Shown here piece by piece: positions 28,201 to 36,681 of a stretch of 64,000 nt of DNA; position 1 is the first letter of the stretch, and every line of letters begins with the position of its first letter. Below the pieces are notes generated by a model that saw only the letters and a list, made by a program, of their open reading frames with translations, had not been told where the DNA came from and made no database searches. The translations under genes were made by a program, and so were the position numbers. Source of the DNA: Anaerolineaceae bacterium (GTDB taxonomy: Bacteria; Chloroflexota; Anaerolineae; Anaerolineales; Anaerolineaceae); assembly GCA_029265815.1 (NCBI GenBank), contig JAJUGU010000010.1, positions 17,853 to 81,852 of the forward strand, in the 5' to 3' direction.

Positions 28201-29259
28201 TTACTCCAACTCGCGAATACTTACCTCTCCGACGGCAACTTCAATTTGGAGATCCAAAGTCGGACTGTCAGTTATTGCATTTTGATTGATGATGTTATCA
28301 TTCACTCGCAAATACCCATCGGGCAGGTTGGTATGAACCAATCCTGTTTCCAGATTGATATTCACATCGCAACCTTTCGGCACGAAGATTACCAGTTTAC
28401 CCACAGACAGTTCGATCTGTGCACTTCCATCACGAGTACATGGGAGAACAATCGAGGCTTCACCAACAGCCTCCTCGAGTTTTAATTTTTGCATTTGAAC
28501 CTTCAATAGATCAACGTTTACTTCACCAACTGCAATACTGGTCTGAAGGTCTACCGGGATATTGGAATTGACTGCGAAATCCCATTCCAGAGAAGAAGTG
28601 CCCAGTGGAACCGTGGTAGTACCGTGCGTGCTCAAGTCCAACAGGCTGCGGCCATTTTCAGGAGCGACGTAGTTTTGAACCAGGTCCAGGCCTTTTGGAA
28701 GACTGATGTTACCTGACAACAGCAAATCACTTTCTGCTTCACCCGTAAGGTCAAATTTTCCAACTGGCATTGAAATAGATATCTGCGCCTCAGTAGCTCC
28801 ATCCAACGATTGTGCAACAGGAGCTTCTTTCACACCCATTCCAAAAGGTGAAGAAAGCGCGATCCAGATGATGCCTGCAACAAGGAGCAGCCCGAGCCCC
28901 ACCCGCAGGATCGTATTCAAAGCCGTCCTGCTCCGTCCAAACGCCACATCGAACCCGATGGCGATCAGAATTACGGGCCACAGTCGGATTAATAAAGCCC
29001 AGGCCCTCGCAGGAAAAATATTCAAATTCCCAAGCAACAAAACTGTGCCTAACCCCAGAAACACAAGCGGACCCACCCATCCATCACGCCGGTATAAACC
29101 ATCCAGGCCTCCAACGATGAGGATCACCGGCCAATACAAAGCGATACTTTCCCAGGCTGAACCCTCGATCGTGCCAATGTTAACGAGGAAAAGAAGCACC
29201 CCGGCAGCAACCAGTAAGAGGGGGAAGAAAAGGCTCCTCGGCTTACGATCTTCGATCAT
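28201..29259 (-). CDS. LiaF-like membrane protein with C-terminal toastrack-type domain
   Basis: 352 residues. The first 140 hold five or six membrane segments in a LiaI/LiaF-type arrangement (FFPLLLVAAGVLLFLVNI, YWPVILIVGGLDGLY, LWPVILIAIGFDVAF). The remainder is a beta-rich soluble domain built of repeated short strands ending in VGEV/VGKL (SMPVGKFDLTG, SIAVGEVNVDL, EEAVGEASIVLP, ELSVGKLVIFVP, EVAVGEVSIREL), as in the toastrack/LiaF C-terminal fold. LiaF proteins sense cell-envelope damage. It is last in a four-gene minus-strand operon with a 2-base gap to the PspC gene. No lia-type two-component system is adjacent. Confidence 0.8.
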   Translation of the reverse strand: MIEDRKPRSLFFPLLLVAAGVLLFLVNIGTIEGSAWESIALYWPVILIVGGLDGLYRRDGWVGPLVFLGLGTVLLLGNLNIFPARAWALLIRLWPVILIAIGFDVAFGRSRTALNTILRVGLGLLLVAGIIWIALSSPFGMGVKEAPVAQSLDGATEAQISISMPVGKFDLTGEAESDLLLSGNISLPKGLDLVQNYVAPENGRSLLDLSTHGTTTVPLGTSSLEWDFAVNSNIPVDLQTSIAVGEVNVDLLKVQMQKLKLEEAVGEASIVLPCTRDGSAQIELSVGKLVIFVPKGCDVNINLETGLVHTNLPDGYLRVNDNIINQNAITDSPTLDLQIEVAVGEVSIRELE

Positions 29260-29261
29260 TC

Positions 29262-29717
29262 TTACTCCTTTTTTGTCGCCCGCAGCAGTAAAGCTACCCC
29301 TGCCAGTAAGACTAGCGCTGCGAGTATCACACCGTTATCCAACCATGACAACCACGGAAGATTTAACTGCCGGAGGAAAAGATATGCCCCGCCCAGAATT
29401 AAGGCTATTCCAATGAAGCGTGCGGCGTTCACGTTTGGCTGTCTTACCGCCGACACGAACTCATCCCGCATCGTCTCAGCCCGTTCGCGCAATTCTTCTC
29501 CGTTGAGGGGCTGCGATTGGCCGGTGCTGGCTGCGCTTTCAGAATCAACCACAATCCACAGAATGATGTAGACCAGCGGGCCAATCCCACCCAGGAGGGT
29601 AAAAATTACAAAGAACAGACGGACGAGGGTTACGTCAATATTCAAGTATTTTGCCAGACCACCGCACACGCCCCCCAACATGCGGTCTGTCTGACTGCGA
29701 TATAAACGATTTCCCAT
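29262..29717 (-). CDS. PspC domain membrane protein
   Basis: 151 residues from ATG 29717 (AGGAAGG upstream). The PspC domain is NRLYRSQTDRMLGGVCGGLAKYL region, then NIDVTLVRLFFVIFTLLGG with a membrane helix; the C-terminal half has two more hydrophobic segments (FIGIALILGGAYLFL, GVILAALVLLAGVALLL). PspC proteins take part in membrane-stress sensing. Here it lies between LiaF-like genes, the actinobacterial/Gram-positive type of combination and not the pspABC operon; no pspA is present in the window. Confidence 0.88.
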   Translation of the reverse strand: MGNRLYRSQTDRMLGGVCGGLAKYLNIDVTLVRLFFVIFTLLGGIGPLVYIILWIVVDSESAASTGQSQPLNGEELRERAETMRDEFVSAVRQPNVNAARFIGIALILGGAYLFLRQLNLPWLSWLDNGVILAALVLLAGVALLLRATKKE

Positions 29718-29733
29718 ACGCACCTTCCTATGC

Positions 29734-30369
29734 TTACTTTTTCAATGAGCGAATCACCAGATACGCTCCGACTGCCACAAATCCCAGAGCCCAAATCCAA
29801 CCAAGAATGGAATCCACCATCGCTCCCGATGTCACCATAATCAAGACGCCCAGACCAAGGCAGATACCGCCAGGGATCCACACCCATTTCTCATTCTTAC
29901 CAGAGGGCAAGAAATTTATCAGTGCAAAAGTTGCCCCAACACCAAGGAAGAACAAAGAACCCTGCGCCCAGCCATTTCCCCGCATGCCAGCGATCACTGC
30001 CAGGGTAGCCAGCACACCGCCTGGAATAATTGGCCACCACTGCCCTTGATTCAACAAAAGGACGACCAGAAAACTGAGTGCAATGAATCCAAGAAAGATT
30101 GATCCACCGAATCGGTTTGAAAACACAGGGAAAAGTTCACCGCAGGCGATCAGGGTGCCTAAGCCCAGTAAAGTAAAACCTGGGATAGCTGCCCACCATT
30201 TCTGACGATTCTGAATCAGAACAAACAGGAATATTACACCTCCAGCAGCAAATAGCAATGCTATGAACAAACCACCAATGGGAATTTCGAAGATTTGTTG
30301 AAGCAGAAATACACCGCCAGCCAGAACGAGCAATATACCAAAGAAGAGCCTTTTTGCTTGACTTGACAT
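29734..30369 (-). CDS. Polytopic membrane protein of the envelope-stress cluster
   Basis: 211 residues, almost entirely hydrophobic with about eight membrane segments arranged as repeated GxxxxGxG pairs (LFFGILLVLAGGVFLL, AIPGFTLLGLGTLIACG, IPGGVLATLAVIAGM, WIPGGICLGLGVLIMV). The recurring 'W-x-IPG-x2-LxGLG' phrase suggests internal duplication. It resembles the membrane part of LiaF-like proteins without the soluble domain. It lies 10 bases upstream of the PspC gene. Function unknown. Confidence 0.6.
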   Translation of the reverse strand: MSSQAKRLFFGILLVLAGGVFLLQQIFEIPIGGLFIALLFAAGGVIFLFVLIQNRQKWWAAIPGFTLLGLGTLIACGELFPVFSNRFGGSIFLGFIALSFLVVLLLNQGQWWPIIPGGVLATLAVIAGMRGNGWAQGSLFFLGVGATFALINFLPSGKNEKWVWIPGGICLGLGVLIMVTSGAMVDSILGWIWALGFVAVGAYLVIRSLKK

Positions 30370-30403
30370 AAGATTATCCTTTCATCATCGACTTTTTAAT
30401 TTT

Positions 30404-30916
30404 TTAACGGGGTCTTACCAGCGCTCGCACCCCAATCAATACGCCTGCAGCAACCAATAACAGAGGCCAGTAAACACCCAAAGCATTAAATGCACCAAAG
30501 AATGCGCCAAACACGATGAATAGAATCAAACTGGTCCCGATCGTATCAAACGACGATCTGAGCGAATAACGAGTTCGGCCACCCAGCAGCCAGGCCAAGA
30601 CCATTCCGATGCCTGAGAATCCTGGAATCAGCGCCCACATGTATGCCCAGCTTCCCCAGTTGCCACTCATATTTTGATAATAAAGGATTCCTCCAATACC
30701 AGCGACGATGCAGGCAGGCACGGCGAGATCAGGAGCACCAACAATCAGTCCCAAAACAAGCAGCCCTGCGCCTACCAACATAACGGTAACCGGCCAGGCA
30801 TAGTTAATGTGAATTAATTCTTTGAAACCTGGAACAACGTTGACAAGTATGAAATATATACCTACCAATACCAGGAGAATCCCGATACCAAGTGTCGTCC
30901 TTTGATTTTTATTCAT
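30404..30916 (-). CDS. Membrane protein, first gene of the envelope-stress cluster
   Basis: 170 residues from ATG 30916, which follows GGAGG. The segments LGIGILLVLVGIYFILV, YAWPVTVMLVGAGLLVLGLIVG, CIVAGIGGILYY, ALIPGFSGIGMVLAWLLGG and VYWPLLLVAAGVLIGVRAL give six helices with the W-P-[VL] pattern of LiaI/LiaF-type membrane domains. Like its neighbour it lacks a soluble domain. First of four co-oriented genes with gaps of 34, 10-16 and 2 bases, so an operon is likely. Function unknown. Confidence 0.6.
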   Translation of the reverse strand: MNKNQRTTLGIGILLVLVGIYFILVNVVPGFKELIHINYAWPVTVMLVGAGLLVLGLIVGAPDLAVPACIVAGIGGILYYQNMSGNWGSWAYMWALIPGFSGIGMVLAWLLGGRTRYSLRSSFDTIGTSLILFIVFGAFFGAFNALGVYWPLLLVAAGVLIGVRALVRPR

Positions 30917-31003
30917 TTCAAACCTCCAAAACCATATCAAATTCTATTTGATTACCCTATATACGCAAATTACCAATTTTCGATGCAAATTCCTCAATCA
31001 ACC

Positions 31004-31031
31004 TTGACAAAGTGATGCAACCCTTTATAAT
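31004..31031 (+). promoter_or_regulatory. Near-consensus promoter of the cysK-cysE unit
   Basis: Perfect TTGACA (31004-31009) and perfect TATAAT (31026-31031) with a 16-base spacer. Transcription would begin near 31038, leaving a leader of about 215 bases before cysK. Confidence 0.8.
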
Positions 31032-31065
31032 ATGACAATAATTATCTAATTAGGATATTGTTTTT

Positions 31066-31119
31066 ATGAACAAAGTGAGTCTCATTAATTGCTTGTGTTT
31101 ACGGCGGGGAGCGATCTGA
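31066..31119 (+). CDS. Putative cysteine leader peptide (17 residues)
   Basis: Short ORF MNKVSLINCLCLRRGAI ending in TGA at 31117-31119. It starts about 28 bases after the predicted transcription start, with AGGA at 31052-31055 as a possible ribosome-binding site. Two cysteine codons (TGC 31090-31092, TGT 31096-31098) lie close together, immediately before the hairpin-forming arginine codons. Placed before cysteine biosynthesis genes, it fits a leader peptide whose translation senses charged tRNA-Cys. The two Cys residues in 17 and their position are what I see; translation and stalling are inferred. Confidence 0.65.
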   Translation: MNKVSLINCLCLRRGAI

Positions 31120-31215
31120 TCACCGCCTGAAAAACTCATTCAACGGTCAACTTATCAGGCGGCGGAGGACGTCCCCGCACATTAGCGTGCAGCCCTCCCG
31201 GCCGCTTTTGTTTTT
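31103..31215 (+). promoter_or_regulatory. Predicted transcription attenuator of cysK-cysE
   Basis: Four mutually exclusive segments. Segment 1 GGCGG (31103-31107, inside the leader ORF) can pair with CCGCC (31123-31127). Segment 2 CCGCCTGA (31123-31130) is a perfect 8-base complement of segment 3 TCAGGCGG (31155-31162). Segment 3/4: GCGGC-GGAGG (31159-31168) pairs with CCTCC-GCCGC (31194-31205, 2-base bulge) and is followed by TTTTGTTTTT (31206-31215), an intrinsic terminator. A ribosome stalled on the Cys codons would cover segment 1, free segment 2 to capture segment 3, and allow read-through. A ribosome reaching the stop codon would mask segment 2 and permit termination. Confidence 0.7.
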
Positions 31216-31229
31216 AAAAGTTGACCGTT
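31142..31229 (+). repeat. 12-bp inverted repeat enclosing the terminator
   Basis: AACGGTCAACTT (31142-31153) and AAGTTGACCGTT (31218-31229) are perfect complements that bracket the attenuator hairpin. The right arm ends just before the ribosome-binding site AAAGGAT of cysK and is followed by a second T-rich stretch (TTAATTTTT), so it may act as a second terminator or hold the read-through RNA in shape. Confidence 0.65.
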
Positions 31230-31252
31230 TTAATTTTTAAAAGGATGTCATC

Positions 31253-32185
31253 ATGAAAATTGCAAATGATGTTATTGAATTGATCGGAAACACACCGCTG
31301 GTCAGGCTTAATCGACTGACGCAAGAAAGTCAGGCTCAAATCGTTGCCAAGCTTGAATATTTCAATCCATCTCACAGTGTCAAAGACCGCATCGGCGCCG
31401 CCATGATCGAAGCCGGTGAAAAAGCCGGGTTGATTAAAAAAGACACCATCCTGGTTGAACCCACCAGTGGAAACACGGGTATTGCGCTGGCTTTTGTTGC
31501 GGCTGCCAAAGGTTATAAACTGGTGCTGGTTATGCCTGACTCCATGAGCCGCGAACGGCAAATTCTGCTCAAGGCTTACGGGGCAGACCTGGTATTGACC
31601 CCCGGTAGTGATGGCATGGCTGGCGCAATTCGTAAAGCAGAAGAGATTGCTGCATCTGATCCGCGGTATTACATGCCACAGCAATTCTCCAATCCGGCAA
31701 ATCCTGAAATCCATCGTAGAACAACCGCCGAAGAAATCTGGCGCGATACAGATGGCAAAGTGGATATCGTGGTAGCCGGGGTAGGCACCGGTGGCACAAT
31801 CACCGGCATTGGAGAAGTGTTAAAAGCGCGCAAACCTGGCGTAAAGATGATCGCGGTCGAACCAGATGCTTCGCCGGTTCTTTCTGGCGGCGTAAAAGGT
31901 ACCCACCAGATACAGGGAATCGGTGCAGGATTCATCCCGGAAGTTCTCAACACCTCGATTTATGACGAAATCATCCGGGTCACCAGTTCAGACGCGTTCG
32001 CAACCGCGCGTGCTATGGCCACCCAGGAAGGACTACTGGTTGGAATTTCATCAGGTGCTGCTGTTTGGGCTGCGCTTCAGGTTGCTGCGCGGGAAGAAAA
32101 CAAAGGGAAACTGATTGTCGTAATTATTCCCTCCTTCGGGGAACGCTACCTGAGCACAGCCCTTTACGCAGATCTGGTTGCATAA
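31253..32185 (+). CDS. cysK: Cysteine synthase (O-acetylserine sulfhydrylase)
   Basis: PLP enzyme combining O-acetylserine with sulfide to give cysteine. The Schiff-base Lys is in [11 protein letters not shown], the substrate loop is [11 protein letters not shown], and the phosphate-binding loop [10 protein letters not shown] is intact. Length 310 is typical. AAAGGAT lies 7 bases before the ATG. It is followed after 20 bases by cysE, so both genes of the two-step pathway from serine are in one unit behind the attenuator. Confidence 0.95.
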   Translation: MKIANDVIELIGNTPLVRLNRLTQESQAQIVAKLEYFNPSHSVKDRIGAAMIEAGEKAGLIKKDTILVEPTSGNTGIALAFVAAAKGYKLVLVMPDSMSRERQILLKAYGADLVLTPGSDGMAGAIRKAEEIAASDPRYYMPQQFSNPANPEIHRRTTAEEIWRDTDGKVDIVVAGVGTGGTITGIGEVLKARKPGVKMIAVEPDASPVLSGGVKGTHQIQGIGAGFIPEVLNTSIYDEIIRVTSSDAFATARAMATQEGLLVGISSGAAVWAALQVAAREENKGKLIVVIIPSFGERYLSTALYADLVA

Positions 32186-32205
32186 AGAAAGTGAAGGTTA
32201 TCGCC

Positions 32206-32940
32206 ATGTTCAACTCAATCCGCGAGGATATTCAATCCGTTTTTAACCGCGACCCGGCTGCCAGGTCGACCATAGAGTTGTTGATTGCGTACCCGGGTTT
32301 ACATGCCGTGTGGGCGCACCGCACTGAGCACTGGCTGTGGGAACACGGGGTAAAACTTTTAGCACGCTGGCTTTCTCACGTTACCCGCTTTCTTACCGGC
32401 ATTGAAATTCACCCTGGAGCGAAAATCGGCCCGGGATTTTTCATTGATCATGGAATGGGAGTAGTCATCGGAGAGACAACTGAAATCGGCCGCAATGTGA
32501 CTCTTTACCACGGGGTCACACTGGGCGGCACAAGCCTTGAAAAAGGCAAGCGCCATCCCACTCTGGAAGATGAGGTGGTTGTTGGAGCCGGCGCAAAAAT
32601 ACTGGGTAACATCGTCATCGGTGCTCACAGCCGTATTGGTGCAAATGCGGTGGTGGTCAAATCAGTTCCGCCCAATTCTGTGGTGGTAGGTGTACCCGGT
32701 CAGATCGTCATGCGCAGCCGACCCGCAGCAGAAGGTCCCGATCTCGAACACGGCAAGCTGCCCGATGCACTGGGAGAATCTATAGTCTCCCTGATGAAGC
32801 GACTTGAGATCGTGGAACATAAACTGCACATTCAGATGGATGAGAAAAGTGTTTACATGGGAGAGAACGGTCAAAAACACCCCATGTTTTTACATTCACC
32901 GGCTGTCGGAATCTGGCAGGGCGAAGATTTCATGATCTAA
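32206..32940 (+). CDS. cysE: Serine O-acetyltransferase
   Basis: Acetylates serine with acetyl-CoA, the committed step of cysteine synthesis; it also forms a complex with CysK in many bacteria. The left-handed beta-helix hexapeptide repeat is clear ([21 protein letters not shown] and on, [39 protein letters not shown]). ATG 32206 follows GAAGG at an 8-base spacing and gives 244 residues. The C-terminal tail after the helix is longer than in E. coli (about 60 residues after GVPGQIVM) and does not end in the usual Ile needed for CysK binding (it ends ...FMI, so a terminal Ile is in fact present). Confidence 0.95.
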   Translation: MFNSIREDIQSVFNRDPAARSTIELLIAYPGLHAVWAHRTEHWLWEHGVKLLARWLSHVTRFLTGIEIHPGAKIGPGFFIDHGMGVVIGETTEIGRNVTLYHGVTLGGTSLEKGKRHPTLEDEVVVGAGAKILGNIVIGAHSRIGANAVVVKSVPPNSVVVGVPGQIVMRSRPAAEGPDLEHGKLPDALGESIVSLMKRLEIVEHKLHIQMDEKSVYMGENGQKHPMFLHSPAVGIWQGEDFMI

Positions 32941-32946
32941 ACCAAC

Positions 32947-32981
32947 ACAAAAGCAGAGAAAGGAATTCATCCTTTCTCTGC
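32947..32981 (-). terminator. Terminator of the CAP-domain gene
   Basis: GCAGAGAAAGGA (32953-32964) and TCCTTTCTCTGC (32970-32981) form a perfect 12-bp stem; on the minus strand it runs into TTTTGTGTT. On the plus strand an A run follows, so it would slow but not cleanly end cysE transcripts. Confidence 0.8.
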
Positions 32982-33018
32982 AAAAATAGTTATACTCAAC
33001 CAATCGTGACCTGAAAGG

Positions 33019-33996
33019 CTATTTTTTCTTTCGCATCGGTTTGATGAAATTAATCCAAACAACCGCAAAGAATCCGGCTGCACTGATGACCAGCAACCCC
33101 AATCCCAGCCATTGCCGGTCAATTTTAGGCAAAATATCCGCCAGATTGGGTCTGGGGGTAGGAGTGGGGGTTACGGTAGGCATTGGCGTGGTTGGCTGCA
33201 CTGTGGCTGTTGGTGTTCGGGTTGGGCGAAAGACAGTTGGGGTTACAGTAGGTGTTACTGTAATGGTAGGCGTACCGCGGATGATAAGTTTATCACCCTC
33301 ATAGATCGTGCTGGATGTTAAACCGTTTAATGCCTTGATCTGATCGGTGGTCACCCCGTACCATACAGCAATCGTATACAGCGTCTGGCCGTACTTAACA
33401 GTATGCACGATTGAACCGTCTTCTTGTGGGGTAGCGGTAACCACTGGTTCAATAAATTGTGTAGTGGGAACTGCAGTATAAGAGACTGCGCCGCTTGATC
33501 CAGATGAACCACTTCCGCAGTAAGCAGCATGAACGATATAGACCGTCACCCCGCTCGAGTCAGTCATAATGCCAGCCCCGATATCGGTGTAATTGGCTTC
33601 TGTCATCGGCAACATGTGTTGGTAATCAGCCCACTGGCTTTGGATATCACCGATGGTATGGCCTGAATACCCAGCCGCCCAGTTTTCGGTTGCCCACACA
33701 GTGGATCCACCACAGTAGCCAGCATTTGCAATTCTGGTACGAACATCGGGGTAACCATGGTATGTGAGGTGATCATAAATCCCCTGTGCCACCATCGTCT
33801 CAGCAGTCCATTGAGCCGTGCTCATCAAGATCGAATTGGTGGTTAATGCTGGTAAACCGTATGACGTACGAATATTGTTTACCAGCGCGATTAAGTCACT
33901 GGTGGTGACAGACTGCGCCCTGACTTCTGATTCTGGAACAAGAATTTGAGCAGTCAGCACCAATATCAAGGTGAGATTTAATAGAAATTTGCGCAT
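33019..33996 (-). CDS. Exported CAP/SCP domain protein with LysM and membrane anchor
   Basis: 325 residues from ATG 33996. Signal peptide 1-27 (LLNLTLILVLTAQILVPESEVRAQ region). CAP domain about 30-165 (LVNNIRTSYGLPALTTN, YDHLTYHGYPDVRTRI, ENWAAGYSGHT, QMLP-like QHMLPMTEANYTDIGAGI). LysM domain about 200-245 (HTVKYGQTLYTIAVWYG, LNGLTSSTIYEGDKLIIRG). A Thr/Pro-rich linker, one membrane helix (LGLGLLVISAAGFFAVVWI) and a basic tail KPMRKKK complete it. LysM binds glycan of the cell wall, so the protein probably sits at the outer membrane face with the CAP domain outward. Catalytic role of bacterial CAP domains is mostly unknown. Confidence 0.85.
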   Translation of the reverse strand: MRKFLLNLTLILVLTAQILVPESEVRAQSVTTSDLIALVNNIRTSYGLPALTTNSILMSTAQWTAETMVAQGIYDHLTYHGYPDVRTRIANAGYCGGSTVWATENWAAGYSGHTIGDIQSQWADYQHMLPMTEANYTDIGAGIMTDSSGVTVYIVHAAYCGSGSSGSSGAVSYTAVPTTQFIEPVVTATPQEDGSIVHTVKYGQTLYTIAVWYGVTTDQIKALNGLTSSTIYEGDKLIIRGTPTITVTPTVTPTVFRPTRTPTATVQPTTPMPTVTPTPTPRPNLADILPKIDRQWLGLGLLVISAAGFFAVVWINFIKPMRKKK

Positions 33997-34047
33997 CGTT
34001 GCGTAATTATACACGATGCGCAAATCTGTAAATATGTCAAGATGTAA

Positions 34048-34470
34048 TTAGTGCAGACTGCGATCTTTGAAATCCGTTCCCATTGCTTCAGCCACAAGCA
34101 GCAGATCCATCGCCGCGATCATACCAATGATCTGCCCTTTTTCATCAGCAACAGGCAAGTGGTGAATACGGTATTCCTTCATTTTTGCCGCGCATTCTGT
34201 TATCGGCATGGAGCTTGAGACGGTGATAACAGGAGTTGCCATGATGTCTTTGACCTTGGTCTTGGTTGGATTGTTGCCCTGGGCAACGATCTTGTCGCAA
34301 ATATTAATCGAGGTTACGATGCCGTATTCCGGGCTTTCAGGTGTCTTTTCCACAATCAGGCTGGTGGCATAACGATGACGCATAATATTCAGCGCTTCGT
34401 ATACTGTGGTTTCTGGGCTGACAAACACTACCAGGTTCTTCATCCAGTCCTTGACCGTTGTATGCTGCAT
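34048..34470 (-). CDS. Two-CBS-domain protein
   Basis: 140 residues consisting of a CBS pair: residues about 5-60 (VKDWMKNLVVFVSPETTVYEALNIM, YATSLIVEK) and 75-130 (VKDIMATPVITVSSSMPITECAAKM, IHHLPVADEKGQIIGMIAAMDLL). CBS pairs bind adenosine nucleotides and usually regulate an attached enzyme or channel; stand-alone pairs act in trans. GAGGAG precedes ATG 34470. It lies between surE and the CAP gene with its own spacing, so operon membership is unclear. Target unknown. Confidence 0.88.
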   Translation of the reverse strand: MQHTTVKDWMKNLVVFVSPETTVYEALNIMRHRYATSLIVEKTPESPEYGIVTSINICDKIVAQGNNPTKTKVKDIMATPVITVSSSMPITECAAKMKEYRIHHLPVADEKGQIIGMIAAMDLLLVAEAMGTDFKDRSLH

Positions 34471-34589
34471 TCCATTCTCCTCGCGCATCAGGGTACGCAT
34501 TTATAGTGATGGTGTTTATTGCATCCGTCTATATCAATTTAGTATATCCACCGAAAAAAGTCAACTGCGGTTTGTCAAACATAATCTGG

Positions 34590-35366
34590 CTATTCATCAG
34601 AAGACCATTCCCATGATCGCAGTGTATCCAGTAATTTGTGTGCCGTCAGATCAAGTTGGATGGGTGTGATCGAGATATAGCCTGCCACCAGGTCGCCATA
34701 ATCGGTACCCTCTTCAGGGACTCCTGTCGGCGCATCTCCACCGATCCAATAATAAGGCCGGCCACGGGGATCTTCACGGCGCACCAGTTCATCGCGGTAG
34801 ATTCGCAACCCCTGTCGGGAAACCCGCCAGCCTTTGATCTGGCTTCGATCAATGCCTGGAATGTTTACATTTAACAATATATTATTTGGAAAAGAATGAT
34901 TGATCAACGACAGTGTCACTTTTCTCGCAACTGCCGCCGCGAAAGAATAATCCAACGGACCAGAGTGATATTCGGGCGCATCCAGAGATACAGCCACACT
35001 TTTCACGCCACTAATCGCGGCTTCCATTGCCGCTGTGACAGTTCCAGAATATGTAAGATCATGCCCGATATTGGCATTGGGGTTGATGCCCGAGACTACC
35101 ACGTCGATCGGTCCCTCAACCACACCCAACATCGCCAGAGCAACACAGTCTGAAGGAGCACCGTCGCAGGCAAGTGCCTGTGATCCGTCTGAGAGTACCA
35201 CAGGCTTCGCTCTTAAAGGTCTGTTCAAAGTTTTCACATGCCCCGAAGCCGACCAGTTGCGGTCTGGCGCGAGAATCGACACTTTTCCGATTTTACGCAG
35301 CTCCTGCGCCAGAGCAAGCAATCCGGGAGCGTAAACACCGTCATCATTCGTAACCAAAATATGCAT
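34590..35366 (-). CDS. surE: 5'/3'-nucleotidase SurE
   Basis: Metal-dependent phosphatase acting on nucleoside monophosphates in stationary phase and stress. N-terminal motif MHILVTNDDGVYAPG carries the metal-binding Asp-Asp; APDRNWSASG and VSGINPNANIGHDLTYSGTVTAAMEA follow. ATG 35366 is chosen since the family begins exactly with this motif; the open frame upstream to 35486 is unrelated. The 258 residues are typical. The ribosome-binding site is weak. In proteobacteria surE pairs with pcm; here the next genes are unrelated. Confidence 0.95.
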   Translation of the reverse strand: MHILVTNDDGVYAPGLLALAQELRKIGKVSILAPDRNWSASGHVKTLNRPLRAKPVVLSDGSQALACDGAPSDCVALAMLGVVEGPIDVVVSGINPNANIGHDLTYSGTVTAAMEAAISGVKSVAVSLDAPEYHSGPLDYSFAAAVARKVTLSLINHSFPNNILLNVNIPGIDRSQIKGWRVSRQGLRIYRDELVRREDPRGRPYYWIGGDAPTGVPEEGTDYGDLVAGYISITPIQLDLTAHKLLDTLRSWEWSSDE

Positions 35367-35574
35367 AAGACCAATCCCATCAAGCAAGAAGATAAGTTGA
35401 TTATACATATTCTTAATCGAACTTATCATCAGACAAAACAGGTTTAAAGCAGGAAGTTCAAACGGGTTGTTCGAGAATTTCCTCAACTTTTTCGTTCCTC
35501 AATCAGCCGAAGCGTTTATAGGCTAATGATCAATTTATTCAAATCGTCCCGGATTCCTTATTTTCAGGTTTTTA

Positions 35575-35583
35575 TGATATAAT
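35575..35583 (+). promoter_or_regulatory. Extended -10 promoter of rpsB
   Basis: TGATATAAT (TGn plus perfect TATAAT at 35578-35583), an extended -10; the -35 is weak (TTCCTT). It leaves about 120 bases of leader before the rpsB start, long enough for S2 autoregulation, though I cannot define a structure. Confidence 0.55.
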
Positions 35584-35711
35584 TCGTCGGCTGTGGTGAA
35601 AACCATAGACTATCTCACGTGTTTCCCGATCTTTCCTGCGTGCTGCCAGAAGCAGTGATGGAAATGGCTAAAGGAAGCGCTAGAAAAAAACGCAAAGGAG
35701 TATTATCCCCC

Positions 35712-36632
35712 ATGAGTTCTATTATTTCCATGAAAGCCTTGTTGGAAAGCGGTGTGCATTTCGGACACCGCACAAATAAGTGGAATCCCTTGATGCGCCC
35801 CTACATCTTCACCGAGCGCAATGGAATCCACATCATCGACCTGCAGCAGACCGTGAAGCTGCTCACCACAGCCTACAACCTGGTTCGCGATACCGTCGCC
35901 CAGGGTGGGTTCATTATGTTCATCGGCACCAAACGCCAGGCACAGGAAACCATCACCGAAGAAGCTGTGCGCTGTGGAATGCCTTATGTGACTGAGCGCT
36001 GGCTGGGTGGTATGCTCACCAACTGGTCCACCATGTTCAACCGCATTCAGGAACTGGAACGCCTTGAGCGCTTACGCGATTCTGGCGAAATCCATCGCCT
36101 GACCAAGAAGGAAGGCTTGCTGATTGAACGCGAGATTAAACGTCTCGAAACACGACTGGCTGGTGTGCGCAATATGAAACGGGTTCCTGACCTGGTCTTC
36201 GTTGTGGACGTGATGCGCGAACACACCGCAGTACATGAAGCCAATATCAAAGGCATCCCCGTGATTGCGCTGGTCGATACCAACTGCGATCCTCGGTCGG
36301 TGGATTACGTGATCCCCTCCAACGACGATGCAATTCGCGCTATCAAACTGCTGGTCGGTAAGATCGCTGATGCAGTCATTGAAGGTAAATCAATGGTCAA
36401 AGAAGAAGACCTCGAAGCAGCCGCTGAAGCCCCCGCTGTCCGCGTTGCCACCGGAGTCCGCCCGCGTATCGATGAAGAAATTGAATTGGAAGATGAAATC
36501 CTGTTAGGTGCTTCTACGCTCGCCAAAATCGGCGAAAAATCGGAAGAATTCATCGCCGATGCAATTGAAGAAGATGAAGTTGTAAATAATAAAAAATCCA
36601 AAAAAATCAACAGTGACGAGACCCTGGAATAA
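35712..36632 (+). CDS. rpsB: 30S ribosomal protein S2
   Basis: 306 residues starting [26 protein letters not shown]; the family begins here. AAAGGAG lies 12 bases upstream. An in-frame extension to 35619 has no homology-like start. Core phrases: [71 protein letters not shown]. After about residue 230 there is an acidic extension ([15 protein letters not shown] and [13 protein letters not shown]) not found in E. coli S2. First gene of rpsB-tsf-pyrH. Confidence 0.97.
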   Translation: MSSIISMKALLESGVHFGHRTNKWNPLMRPYIFTERNGIHIIDLQQTVKLLTTAYNLVRDTVAQGGFIMFIGTKRQAQETITEEAVRCGMPYVTERWLGGMLTNWSTMFNRIQELERLERLRDSGEIHRLTKKEGLLIEREIKRLETRLAGVRNMKRVPDLVFVVDVMREHTAVHEANIKGIPVIALVDTNCDPRSVDYVIPSNDDAIRAIKLLVGKIADAVIEGKSMVKEEDLEAAAEAPAVRVATGVRPRIDEEIELEDEILLGASTLAKIGEKSEEFIADAIEEDEVVNNKKSKKINSDETLE

Positions 36633-36681
36633 TCATCATTCAGGCATCACCTTGAATGAATAAGAAGGAAAAGAGAGAAAC

